DNA of 64,000 nt. Source: Vitis vinifera. Lineage: Eukaryota; Streptophyta; Magnoliopsida; Vitales; Vitaceae. Of this stretch, positions 24,707 through 37,431 are shown one piece after another. The DNA lies in contig NC_081822.1 of assembly GCF_030704535.1 (NCBI RefSeq), forward strand, positions 33,525,501 through 33,589,500, written 5' to 3'. Below the pieces are notes generated by a model. The model saw nothing but the letters and a program-made list of their open reading frames with translations. It searched no databases and was not told where the DNA came from. Numbering within the stretch: the first letter of the stretch is position 1; each line of letters starts with the position of its first letter. Made by a program: the position numbers and the translations under genes.

Positions 24707-26489
24707 TCATATTTAGATTTTCTTCCTCTAATAGTTAAGAAAGAAATTTTTGTTGTAATCCGATTAAACTCTCTTTTGCCAAATCCTCTCCAACATTTTC
24801 AAAAAAAGAACATGCTTCAAATTGGCTAGAGATTTTTCTGTAAATAGCTCTAGCAATGATTGTTTTCCCTATTCTAACCGTAGCTTAAATTCCTACCAAT
24901 CGAACATCATTGACTCCAAACATAATCACATTTCTATTTCTTATATGCCAACATCTATTCCAACCAGATTCTTGGTATAGCCAATGGATGTACTTAACGA
25001 TTTATTAAAAAAATCTTTAATAATTTCCTCGATTAATAGTGACTCATTCATGACATTTGAAGCATAAATGCATAATAAGTCTATCTATCCATTGAAAATG
25101 TAACAAAAATAAAGGAAATAGGAGAAGATGTGTCAAGATATATAGTTGGTCTTAAGTCAATGTTTACAAAAGTTTAATAAAAAGGTTTTCAATTTTGTGG
25201 ACTTGATTCTTTAATCATTTAACATAATGGCTACATTTGGTTGGTGGGATAGAATCAAATAGGAAATATATATTCTAAAATATCATATCTCATTAGATAA
25301 TAAATACATATCATAATATATGATTTCCAATGAGATATATTATATTATGCTCCTATCTAATTTGTAAAATAAATAAAAATAAAATAAAATAGAGTATATA
25401 TTATTATTTAATGTTTAAAATAAAAATTATATTTTATTATAATATTTTCTATTTTAAAAAATAAGAAAAATCTACATTTAACAATATTCATGATTAAAAA
25501 TATTTAAACTTTATAAATAAAATTTTCTTATATTGTGTTATTCAATATATAAAAAAAATATAACTTAATATTATTTCATAAATATTTTTTTAGTTCTTAT
25601 TCTTATACACAATTATAATTTTATAATAATAAAATTTTATTTTGCAAAGTAAGTGAAAAAAAAAATAAAAAATTGATAAAATTTGTGATACATGAGATAT
25701 CCATATCCTACTTCTTAACTTGGGATTAATATATCCTATAGAAATGATATAAAAATAATGGCTAATAATAAATCTATCTTATGTTTCATTAAACATAATG
25801 TAAGATCGATGAAATAATTTATTCTATCTTATCACCTACTAAACATGCGATAAGATATGATATTCCATTTCTTATCCTATTTCATACCATATCCCGTGAA
25901 GTAAACATAACCACTATTGTTATACCATTTGTGTCATAAGAAAAAAATAGATAAATCAGTAAGAGTATTTAAATTGACAATGTTTAAAATCAGAAATAAA
26001 AACTCAGAATGTAAAAAGCTTTACATAATTACTTATTTCTTGAATCCCAACCAGATAAACTGGCAACTTGAGTGAGAGCATCTCTCCAAATCTGCACCCT
26101 CTCCATATTCTCCTTGAAATTCTCTTCATGTTTAGCCAGTGCTTCTCCAATTTTCCTCTATGATTTCTGACATCTGAGGGATCCACATTGTAGAAAATTG
26201 GGTTTGCACTCCAGTATCTTCATCAGCTCCTCCAAGCACCACCTGGAAGATGTGCATAATCTTCTGACAAAACAATGATTGAAAACATGGAGTTTTCAGT
26301 AGCAGCAACAAGTGCAGGAGATATGGCTTTGTCCCTCTCAATCTTCTCCTCATCAATGAAACAGTCAATTCGTTGGGTTCGTAACTCCTGGTCGAGGTAA
26401 GCAGTGAAGTTATTGCGGGTGTCTTCTCCTCTGAAGCTCAGGAACACATCAGAGCATCTTTGAGAAGAAGAAGCAGCAGCAGCAGCCAT
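24707..26489 (-). pseudogene. TNL3: TIR-NB-LRR pseudogene fragment (TIR exon plus start of NB-ARC)
   Basis: TIR exon 26489-26033 starts as in TNL1 and TNL2 (MAAAAASSSQRCSDVFLSFR). It then has a 1-base insertion near the SEDYA motif, a deletion of about 23 bases after LPIFYNV-equivalent sequence, and a further shift near 26155. The NB-ARC exon is represented only by its first part, about 25048-24707. Its acceptor AG is mutated (CATG where TNL1 has CAGG) and the P-loop region is degraded. Everything after the NF-L-D-F-L-like stretch is replaced by the copia element on the opposite strand. No function expected. Confidence 0.9.
25228..25913. mobile_element. MITE in intron 1 of TNL3, about 0.69 kb
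   Basis: The left end tggctacatttggttggtgggatag pairs with the right end, which inverted reads tggttatgtttacttcacgggatatgg. The internal sequence is AT-rich with repeated ata-gaaat / atatcatat motifs. A homologous element occupies the same intron position in TNL2 (18768-19294). No coding sequence. Confidence 0.6.
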
Positions 26490-26929
26490 TACTGAGCAGC
26501 AGAGAGACCAAGTCTCAAGTCTAAATTATTCTGTAGGAAAGAAAGAGTTCCACATTCATTAATACAATTCCCAAAACTCCATGAATAAAAAACGAAAGAG
26601 AGTAGGATATATCAACCACAATTGAATAATATCCTAAATTTTCTTAATCGCAAATTTAAAACAAAAAAATGGCCATAATTGAAGAATACACCCGTAAGAT
26701 CTCAACAAGACAATGAGCGATAATAATAACTAAACACTGGCAAGTGAAGATGATGCTGTATGTCACGAGTTATCTTATTGAAGTTGAAGTTGAAGCCAAA
26801 GTCGAAGTTATTGAATTAGAAGTCTGTGAAAGGCTTGTTAAAGGATGCAAGAACGTGCGTTACAAATCAAGTCAAGATGATGCTTTCCATGTAATGTCAG
26901 AGTGAAAGGAGACTGGAATGACTTTAGTT

Positions 26930-27615
26930 TGGTTCTAAAATTATTGAGATGAAATTAAGATAACAATTTCATGAAAAATAAAACTTAAGATTAAACAAAA
27001 TTAAGATAAAGATTCATTTAATTTAGGGATTAATTTGGGGACTACTTATTCACCTCCCTTTAGGCAGTTCGATTATATCCAAACTAGACATAAAAGTTCT
27101 TTCAATGCAAAACACAAATTCAAAATATTATGAACTAAGTGTACACTTGAATACACTTTTTGCATAAAAATCTTTACTTTTTATATGAAAATTACACTTT
27201 CAAAATAGGAAGTATATCCAAATAAAGTCTAACGTGTTAACTTGCTTTTAGATTTTAGATTTTTTTTTTTTTAACTTTTTTGTTAACTTCTTATATAATT
27301 CTTAAATTTTTTTACTGAATGGAAAAAGTTAAAATATTTAAGTTTTTTTTTTAATGCTAAAAATAATCTAGTGGTTTTTTTTTACTTCATAAAATATTAA
27401 AAAAGTAAACAACTTAATATTTAATATTATTAAATACTATTTAATTTTAAATTCTATTTAGAATTAAGTAAAAAAAATCATCATCTAAGTCATTTTGCCG
27501 ATTAATTTTTCCAAAAATCTATGTGAAGTAAATTGATGTATAATCTTCAATATCTAACTACTAATGCATATTAAATGATTAAGCATGAGATAAACATATT
27601 TTAGAAACAATATCC
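26930..27615. other. AT-rich spacer
   Basis: No gene seen. The start (gtttggttctaaaattattgagatgaaa) resembles a MITE terminus but no matching right end was identified. Confidence 0.5.
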
Positions 27616-27619
27616 TTTC

Positions 27620-27756
27620 TCATTTCCTCCCATTTATCACTTTCAATTGCTCTCGTAAAGAAATTTGCCTATCATCATCAAACCCAAGAGAATGAATATC
27701 ATCGAACTCCAATTCACAAAATATGTTACTAGGGCTTGTATGGATTACATCTTTGA
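27620..27756 (-). pseudogene. Terminal-exon-like fragment of an unrecognised companion gene
   Basis: On the minus strand a good acceptor (TTGTTTTGCAG) precedes an open frame reading KDVIHTSPSNIFCELEFDD, then IHSLGFDDDRQISLREQ, then LKVINGRK and a stop. A related frame (VEDVVHGSPGNIFCEF) occurs at 46.75 kb. Weaker copies of the AATTCACAAAATA...ACC core occur near 2.78 and 38.8 kb. I do not recognise the protein. The repeated conservation of frame and acceptor suggests real exon ancestry. Confidence 0.4.
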
Positions 27757-28039
27757 CTGCAAAACAACAAATATGACAAACTTCCATACTGTTAAAACAA
27801 TAAGAAGCAGGGGCATAGCAACTGAAGACCTAGAGAATGAGACAAATGTCAAGGTTCTGGCAAACTAAGCAACTTAAAATTGAGCAAGAAAGCAACCTAC
27901 GGAGAAATCGAAATCCATTTGCCAAACACCTTCAGCCTCTTCTAAACCTCCAAAACTTTTACGTTAATACTACCAATGCAACCCAAAATGCTCTTAAAAG
28001 CCCACTGCAAACAAGAATTAAAATCTAGTTCCAAAAGAA

Positions 28040-29100
28040 CAAGAAATTACTAATGTTTGAAACTGACTTCATTTGTTCATTAAACTCCTCAGTGATGATC
28101 ACTTTATGTTATGCATGGCAATCTAGAAATTATGAACAAACAGGTGTCTATCTTATTGTGATCACTTTATGTTATGCATGGTATATCACTTTATGATATA
28201 CCAAGAAGCCTATGAATTTTAGCCACCTCACCACTATGGTGAAATTCATGTAGATCCTCCAAGAATTAATCAAGAGGCAATTTATACATGATTTTAACCA
28301 ACCACAAACATACATGATAAATATTGATTAATCACACAGAATTTCTGAAATGGCTGTTTCTAAGCAAAATCAATACCTATGGTGTTACAAAAACTTTCAA
28401 TTCTTAGGTGGTGCTTTTTTTTTTTTTTTTTTGTTGAATAGTCAAAATATGTAATTTTTTCTATTAAGTTAATAATAACCTGTTGATATTAACCAACATA
28501 ACAAAATTGAATCCATTGATAAAAAATTCACTTTCGTTATGGAGGTTGATATTAACAGATTACTTTTAGGTAAATAGAAAAGACAAAATATTTTTGTTTT
28601 TTTTTTATTCAGCCAAAAAACAAACACTACGATATTTTATTTTTAGGGAAGACTCGATGATAAGTGAAAGGTGAATATCAAAGATGGAGTACACCTAGAG
28701 GGAGAGAATGGGTCTTATTGACCAATTTACAAGGTCTTCCAACACAAGGTATCTAACCTTAAGATTTTAACTAATTTTACTTTTCTTTACAAATATTTTC
28801 AAACACAAAGTAGAGATCACATGCAAATATGAATACAACAACACTCCCCTAATAAATTTCAAATGCAAGTCACATGCAAATGCTTCAACACTCCCTAAGA
28901 TTAATTCATAAAAACAATTATCTTTTTACCTTATTTCCAATTACTATAAGATATCATCAACCAAAATAAATAAAAAAATTATTCAAGATATCCAAAGGAT
29001 AATCACACCTATTTCAACTTGTTTTTCTTCCATTCAACATATATGCCTAAGTAATCAATGATATTAAAAACTGAAAATAAATCAAAGAGTAGAATGAGAG
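28040..29100. other. Spacer with a small direct repeat
   Basis: No gene seen. The phrase gatcactttatgttatgcatgg occurs at about 28097 and 28159. A poly-T run sits at 28417-28433. Confidence 0.5.
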
Positions 29101-29109
29101 AAAGAGACA

Positions 29110-29370
29110 ATGACACCAAATTTTAATGTGGAAAACCTCCGAAGAGATAAAAAAACCATGGGCCTACAACCGATCAAAAATGTCTACTATGAAGAACAAA
29201 AACTGAATACAAGGTTTTACCTAGCTCAAGTCTACCAATCCTTCCTGAGCCACTTGACTGACACCTTTCAATTTCAGCTTCTCACCTTCATCTTTCGGAG
29301 CACACTTGTAGTCCACACCAAGCTTGATCTTGGCCTCTTCTTGAATCTACACAAGTAGAAAATGGGTTTT
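29110..29370. repeat. Possible LTR-derived fragment
   Basis: The words aatgtggaaaacctcc, then aaaaaaaccatgggcctac, resemble motifs common near the ends of plant copia LTRs. No primer-binding site or pol sequence adjoins it. The 82-codon frame within it is probably accidental. Confidence 0.25.
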
Positions 29371-30470
29371 TACCCAAACCCAATAGTTTCGAAATTGAGA
29401 GATTAACGAATGAAGAATCAACCCATCTTTTTCTCAAGAAAATTCATTGAAAACAGTTTGGAAAACAATAGGAAAGTTGGATTTTCTTGGCAACCAAACA
29501 TCCTAAATTAGGAAAGGAGAAGAGAACCAAAAGGGATGGTTGTTGTTGTGTCTTTCTCTACAGCACAAGAAACAATTTTAGGTTTTTAAATGAAGGAAGC
29601 CCTTAATCCAACAAATGAGATTTCATCAAGAAAGTGCAACTTGGATCGATCTGACCTGAAGTTGGATCAATCCTGGAACAGGGTATTTTGAACACTTAGT
29701 AAAAAAAAAAAGTTTCCCAAGCCTTCTTAACTCCAAAAATATTTTAAGAAAAACAACATTTAAATAATATGCTTGATTCAATTCCATCCAACTCCAACCT
29801 TAACTACATACTTTGGTTTCTTAACAAATTCAATAACTTGATCTTCATTAGGCAAGTAGTTTGAAGAAGGATTGGAAAAATTGAGTTAGGAGACATTTAG
29901 GAATTTTGTCCAAAATTGTCAACCTAGCTAAACACTTACAATAAGAAACAAACAACATATCATTAAGTAAGAAAAATAATGACATCCCCAGAAACCAAAT
30001 GGTATAAATGAACAGGAACCAAGAAGATAGTGTCATTCTTGAATGGATTTGCATTCCCTTTAGGTCTATCATGGTATCAGTGGGTCCTTTGAATGTGTTA
30101 CGGCTTCAGTCATGACCAGAATGAAGAAACCCAGTATGCAGCATTGAAACAGTTAGAGATCGTAAACTTAGGCTACATCTCAAGGTTGCAAGCGTCTGAG
30201 TCATTACCAGAGAAACAACTTATGCTGGGTTATCCATGGTAGAAGTCATCAAGCCTTCTCTGGAATATGGTATCTTCTCAGACTGATTGGTTGAGATCTT
30301 CAAAAAGGACATGGATGGTTGAACAGGGTTAAAAGCCTTTTTAGAAGCTATGTAGTTCATACTAAATTAATGAATCCAACGTGCAGCACAAATGTATGAG
30401 TATTCATAGGATGTTTGTGCACATATAATTATATATCAGGCTATTTTTTGCAAATCAAGCCATACAACAT

Positions 30471-31190
30471 CTAAGCTAAGAACTTTAACCAAAACCAACA
30501 CAAATTCAAGCTCAAACACAGCTTGGTTTGAATTATGTCAGGCCAAGCAACTGTGTCATGGTACCTATTCCTACTGAAAATCCTAGCCAATGTACATACC
30601 ATAGGTTTAGTCCATATGAAGTTGTGGCAGCTACTCCGCCTGCCACACCAAAAGCAAACTCTATTTGAGTTCAAATCCTTCAGAGTTTTATCAAAAGTGT
30701 ATGGAATGATGAATTAATATTTCCAATGAGTAACTTACCACAAAGTTGAGAGATTCACAATGGATACCAACAGAATAAAGGATGGAGACGCTAATGCCAT
30801 TCTTGAATGAATTTGCTCCTTCTGTTTGGTTACTTGGTCAGGTATGCCATCTATATTCAATGAGGCTTCAGGTTAAAGACATGTATTACAACTGTCGCCA
30901 GGTTCATCCTCCAACGACAAGTGACCAGCAGGTTAACAAATATGATGAAGTAACTGGCTTCAGGGAATGAAGATTTCATCATATCGACTTGATTGTATTA
31001 CTGTAGCATCCACTATTTTGCTGCATCGATTCAGTTTGAGCAGTTAGCAAATCTGAATACAAACTGAGATGTGTTCATTGATGAACTTGAAAATGTTTCT
31101 GATTATGCGCAACCTGTATGCATCTATTCCTTTTACAGATGATGTAAGCTCCAGGAATGCTCAATAAAATCAAACATTAATCAAATGCTA
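30471..31190 (-). pseudogene. Companion-gene relic, copy 1 (downstream of TNL4)
   Basis: This closely parallels 46432-47035: shared blocks include gaatgaatttg-tcc, tctgtttggtt-cttggt, gccatctatattcaatgaggcttca and the long gatgtgttcattgatg-acttgaa tract. On the minus strand one exon ends QIHSRM-like sequence, then HCESLNFV-like sequence, then donor GTAAGT (about 30742-30735). A second exon-like piece (about 30680-30500) contains NSNRVCFWCGRRSSCHNF. Indels break the frame relative to the 46-kb copy. The protein family is not recognised. It sits about 0.7 kb beyond the TNL4 stop, as the 46-kb copy sits beyond TNL6. Confidence 0.45.
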
Positions 31191-31928
31191 AACCTAGAAT
31201 GGAATGGCCAGATCTATCAAGACCTAAAAATTAAATTTGAACAATTTAAACCAAGAAAAAAAACTTAATTAATAAAGCTCAGATTTGACACTTACCAAAA
31301 GTTCAAGTATCCCTCAAATTAATCATAAACATGTCTTAGACACTAAGTAAACTGTTCCAAACTATCCATTTTGTTACTTGATTTGTTTTACATAAATTCA
31401 TTTTGAGCCAGCCCATTCTTAAATGAACCAGTAATAGCTAGTCTTTAACTAATTACCCAAATAGAAGTAAATCCCATTGGGCTCCTTTAGGATTGATGAT
31501 ATGTACTCTCCAAGAATATGCTAACTTAAATCACCAATGAAGAGACCACAAACATGAGATTAATTGGCTGCAGACCTACATCATCAATTAGCTCCTTTAT
31601 ATATATTAATTAATCACTTATACAATTTAAGTAAATATTAAAAGCAAAACCTATATCAAGCAGTGGAATGGCATATTCTTTTATTCATACTACAGACTCG
31701 TACGTGCTGAGAAACAACGTGACATAACAAGTGTGACATACCAGGATATGGTGTGATCCAAAACGGAGAGGCAAGAAGTAATACCATAATTGAATTGATT
31801 TGGCCTTTACCTCTATCATTGTATATGTGGGTCCTCCAAATGTGTTAGGACTTCAAGGAGGAGAGTTGAATTGTGAGGACAGATAAAAGTTGAATTAGGT
31901 TAGTGTTAGATTATTGTCATTCACCACT

Positions 31929-34900
31929 TCAATCCTCATTGTCCTGATTAGAGCTCCATTTCAAGCGTTTCTCTGGCTGCATCTCTGATTCTGAGTCATC
32001 ACTACACCACCCACTTTCACTGGTTTCCCCATCACAAGAATTATAGTAATCAGAATTCTCTGATTCTGAGCCATCATAAGACCACCCACTTCCACTGGAA
32101 TCCCCCTCATGGATTTCTTCAAGGAGAAGAGTTGAATTAGGAGGAGAGATGTATTGGATCATTGTTATATTGTTGCCATTCACCTCTTCATTCCTGTACA
32201 CTAGAACAATCCCACACTTCTTAATTGCACAAACTCCTATTCGGAGTAAAATGTCAAATGAAGCCTTAATTCGAATCACTTCATCAAAATTGATAGAAGA
32301 GGGAAATTGTACACAAAGCAGCCACAAATGATCTGACTCCAACCAATCCTCCCCTTAGTAGTCTGAGGATAGACAGCATAGTGCCAAGAACTGTGATGGG
32401 AATAGAAGTTGCAGTCTGCACTAACCCAACCACTACTCCTGTGACTGAGCGGAAGTGGGAAACTATAGACTACAGAAAAAGCAAAAGCCAGGACATTGGA
32501 ATTAAACCAACTTGGAGGTAGCTCTAATTCTATTTCACTACCCCGATCCAATCTGGTATTCTTCTCCCAGGAATAACAATGCTGAATGCAGCTTTTAACA
32601 ACTCTGGACTACTGGTTTCTAGCTCTGGGGAAGCAGGCTCAAGTGGGGGCAACAAGGGATCCCCCCTTCAGTTTGAAGCCAGAGCTAAGTGTGGTTAATG
32701 ATGTGCAATTATGTGCATTGATCTCTTCTATGCTTGATGGAAGCTCCCGCAGTGCTTTAAGTCTTTTGCAATTTTCCAACCCCAGCCATTTCAGTTGAGA
32801 AAGTTGGTTGATGCTCGAAGGCAAAGTAACAAAGTGGTTTCCGCTCAAATTTAAGGATTTCAGCGAAGATAAGAAGCCAAGATTACCAAGATGTGCGCTA
32901 TCTGATATAAAGCAGTTTGTTAGGTTTAGTTTTGTTAAGGAACACAAAACTGGGAAAGGAGACAACATGAAACAAATGGAATTTGAACTCCTTGGCATCA
33001 AGTGTGAGGCAGATGGTGTTCCTTTGTCTGCACAGAGCTCCTTTAGCCATTTTAAGTTCACACAATCTGAGCAACCAGAAACATCAAAGGTTTCGAGAGA
33101 TTTTAGATTATAAATGTTGCTTGGAAGACTCTTCAGCATTATGCAGTTCTTCAAACTCAGGAAATTGAGTTTGTTCAGAACTACAAGAGAAGGATGAACC
33201 TCACACAAAGATGTACAACCTTCAAGAACTAACTGTTCAAGGTTGATGACCCCAGAGAAATCAGGGGTTTCTTGTAGATATCTAGAGTGACTGAGATTCA
33301 TGAATTTTAATTTTTCTAGAACCTGCCAAAAAGAAAAGTGATTTAAAAATTAACTTCCATGAATGTTTGAGTTGTAAATTCTAGTTTCTCTTCCAAATGA
33401 GACAAGTTGAGAAATATGCCTTCAACTTCTTCTGCTCCCTAACAACCAAGTATAGAGATTAATTAAAAAGCATGTAAAATGCATAAAAAAAATTATATGA
33501 TCCACAAGTACTACTTTAACAAAAGTGACAGTTTTTTTATCTTATATTTGTATGTGAAAAATGAAAATTTATGTGTTTTGCTCTTACCATATTTTTTTTC
33601 AACAAATAAGAAATGTCCTCATGATTCCACAACCTGCTTCATTTGCCAGGCATTTTAGGGGACTTTTTGCGAACAACCTCTCTACCCATTTCTTGTAGCA
33701 AATCATGCATCTTTATCTTGTTATCAGAAATGGTTATGAGAGACTTATTTATGAGGGCTTTTATTCCACTAATTGGGAAAAAGTTGCAACTGTCTACAAT
33801 TTTTGTAACATAATCATTGTCCTCCCACAAAAAGAAACAAGCAATATCCAAGAATATATCTTTTTCATTGTCATCAGATAATCATAACTTATTTGAAGCA
33901 CTCTTTGAATCTCCATATTAGGAATTCTTTTCAGTTTATCCAATTCACCTTCCCATTCATCCTTGCTCCTACCAAACAAAAGAGAGCCTAAAACTAAGAG
34001 CTAATGGAAGACCTTGAGTATACACTAGTACGTCTTTAGATAGCTCCATAAAATCCTCTATGGGATGGTCTCGTTTAAATGCATAATGACTGAAGAGCTT
34101 CATAGCTTTATTGCCCTCTAATTTCTTGACCTTGTATGTTTCCTTTACTCCATGCATGCTTAACAAGTCTTTGTTCCTAGTTGTTATAATGATTCTACTT
34201 CCAAGACTAAATCAATCACGTTGTGGAAGCAACTTTTCTAATACTATTGAATCATTTACATCATCAAGGACAAGGACTTTTTTGGAGTAGAATCTTGCCT
34301 TTGTTGAAGTGCGTCTAGTTAAACTTAGATTTTTACATCCTAATATTTTTGAAAGAAATTTCTTGCAAGCTATCAATACCTTGTCTTTTCAAATCTTCTC
34401 CAACATTTTCAAAAAAGATGCAACCTTCAAATTGATTGAAAATTCTATCATAAATAGCTCCTGCAAGGGTTGTCTTCCCTATGCCCCCCATGCCCCAAAT
34501 TCCTATCATTCAAAAATCAGTTGACTCAATGCATAATGGTGATTCCATTTCACGTATGGAAGAATCTATCCCCACTAGGTCCTCAGCATCACTTGATGGT
34601 ATATGAATTATATCATTCAAAATGCCAGAGACAATTTCCTCAATAAGCATAACTTCATTCCTACCATGATTAAGAACAAAGAGTAGCAAGTTTGATAATG
34701 CATAATCCTAGACATGTGATTCACTAATTACCACAGACCCATTCCCAAACCTTGCAACTATTGAATGAATGATATTGGAAGGCAAAACAGATTAATGTTA
34801 GTCCTAATCACCATATTATATATATGGAAAATAAAATTATAAAAAGGTAATCATACATGAACTAGCACGAGCATGTGATTATTTATATGTTTGGTGTTGT

Positions 34901-35737
34901 AATTAATGCTTTCATGGCTATCTTATCATGGTCATTTTGATTAATTTTACATTAAAAAATAAATAAAAAATGAGCTTGTCCCATGTTAGCTCTAAGTATC
35001 TAAATCTTAGAATTCTAATTTAAAATTTTATAACAAATTCAAGAAAAAACAACTTAACACAAAAGGTCTTGTTTAACAATTTAGCTATGAAAATCTAAAT
35101 TTAAATGGAGAATATTAACATGCTATCAACAGTCATAATATTTCCTTGAGCAATTTTAATAATAAGAATAATGTAAAAACAAATATTAGAAAAAAAAAAA
35201 ACAGAGGAAATAAGAAGGGGACTGAGCCTAAGAAAATTACTTATTCCGTGAATCCCAACCGGATAAATTGGCAACTTGAGTGAGAGCATCCCTCCAAATC
35301 TGCACCCTCCCCATATTCTCCTTGAAATTCTCTTCATGTTTAGCCAATGCTTCTCCAAATTTTCCCATGTGTTTTCTCACATCTGAGGGATCCACGTTGT
35401 AGAAAATAGGGAGAACCCTCTGTCCCCTTGATTCTTTGCACTCTAGTATTTTCACCAGCTCCTCCAAGCACCATCGAGAAGATGCGTAGTTTTCTGACAA
35501 AACAATGATAGAAAACATGGAGTTTTCAATAGCCGCAACAAGCGCAGGGGATATGACTTGGCCTCTATCAAGCTTGTCATCATCGATGAAAGTGTTGATG
35601 CCTTTGGTGCGTAACTCCTTATAGAGATGGGCAGTGAAGTTATTGCGGGTGTCTTCTCCTCTAAAGCTCAGGAACACATCATAGCCCCGTTCGAAAGAAG
35701 AAGAAGAAGAACAAAAAGAAGAAGAAGAAATAGCCAT
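31929..35737 (-). pseudogene. TNL4: full-span TIR-NB-LRR-C-JID pseudogene
   Basis: TIR exon 35737-35241 is open and typical (YDVFLSFRGEDTR, WCLEEL). NB-ARC exon 34660-33588 keeps P-loop GMGGIGKTT, GLPLAL and MHD but has a stop just before the P-loop (34510-34512), a shift near 34350, another stop after RNBS-A (34212-34214), shifts near GLPLAL and near 33890, and a stop after the MHD region (PGK*SRLW). LRR exon 3 is reduced to about 55 bases (33438-33382). LRR exon 4 starts at 33322 and stays open to about 32640. After one shift, coding-like sequence continues without an evident intron into C-JID (IPGRRIPDW), which has another shift near 32300. The tail ends at the stop at 31929. The LRR/C-JID part has diverged more from TNL1 than that of TNL5. 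Confidence 0.92.
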
Positions 35738-36119
35738 TGCAAAGCAGTGGAGAGATGAAGTCTGAGAAACGAGTAGTGAATTCAAAGTTATCCCTTCATG
35801 AACAAATGAAACGAATACAGTTGGGAGGCTGTAATTAAAGAACAGAGCTGTGAGAAATGTGAGGAAGAGAATGGCGAATAACAGTGACAAGTGACGATGA
35901 TGCAGATGCAGATGCAGATGGAATTGCAGTGAGGGAGGTGAAGACGAAAACACATTGAAGGGTCCCAGGAAAGATGCAAACCGCGTGATATTAGTGAAGT
36001 AGGATGGCATTCCATCGTTGACTTCAACCACAAAGCAAACGGCGGTATGTCGGTCTAATCATAAATTTATAACTAAAAAAAGGCCTCCACTCAATTGCCT
36101 CTCTCCCTTATCTTGTTTA

Positions 36120-37430
36120 ACATTGCTTTTCAATAATAATGGATTATTATTATTATTATTATTAAAAAGATAAAATAACCCACACATTTGTGATTTAAAT
36201 CTCTTCCATATTTTTTTTTTAAATAATTCATTTTTTACTTAAATATTTTTAATTATTTCAAATATTTATATATAGGTTTTAAAAGAAATGATTATTTATT
36301 TAAAAAAAAAGAAAAAGAAAGAGAACATTTTAGTTAAAATATGATCAAAAAACTTATTGAAGTTTAAATTTCCAAAATCAGGTTTTTAATTACTCTTTTA
36401 ATTAAATAACTTTTTAATTATAATAGATGAAAATACCCCCAATTTGCAAATTTAACTCTCCATTTTTTCAACCTAAAAAATACTTATTTTTTACAAAAAA
36501 ATACCTTAACCTTTTTCTTATAAAAATCATTTTTTCTTTAAAAATTGCATGTAAATAGTCAAAATGTTGAAAGGGGTTTATGTAAAAAAAAAAATTACTT
36601 TTCAAGTTCAAAAGCAAAAAAGGTTAGTTTTATATTTTGGCATCTTTTCATCTCCTTTAATCCATTAATTCTTTAAAATTTATATATAAATAATTAAAAT
36701 GTTGAAGAATATTTATGTAAAAAATATATTATTTTTTTAAGTTAAAAAAATGAGAAATGTTAGATTTACAAATTTGGGATCATTTTCTCTTTTAATCAAT
36801 TTGATGATAATTAATACTGAGACGAATTAGCCTGGGTGGATAGCAAAAGTAAAATGGATGCAATCCATTCAATGATCATATCAAAGTGGTTTGCTACTAA
36901 CACATCTCATTTATTATACAGATAAAATGGTACAACTTGTTTAATAAATGAGTTAAATTGGATTGTATGTCAATTGATATGAATAACCTATTAATACTCT
37001 TCTAATCCATTAAACCTATTAATGTAATTATAACATTGTAAACATCACTAGTGAATTAAATTATCACTAAATTGGTCTTTAGAATGCTTATACATTAATG
37101 CTTCCAATTATAAACTTAACCACATAATACAGATTCATATATTAACATTAAGATTAACGATAAATGCACATAATTGATGCTTAATTTCTTTTTTATGATT
37201 GACAATTATATATATTCTAACATGACATGTTCGCTATTTTTGGATATACTAAACATATCAAATAAGGTATATTAATTAACCACAATCTTATTCACTACTA
37301 TAAAATTCACTAATCAACCTTTGAGCGATCCTTAAATAATTTTTAATCAATGAACTTCAATATACTTATGACAAAACAAAATATATATGTATTATTATAT
37401 TATCTCATAGATACGATCACATAATCATCA
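36120..37430. other. AT-rich spacer upstream of TNL4
   Basis: Begins with an (ATT)n run (36142-36163). Repeated words such as aaaatgttgaa-g and atgtaaaaaa occur at 36540-36740. The stretch acacatctcatttatta...aaatgagttaaattgg (36900-36960) is shared with the spacer upstream of TNL6 (49255-49370). No gene. Confidence 0.6.
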
Positions 37431-37431
37431 G

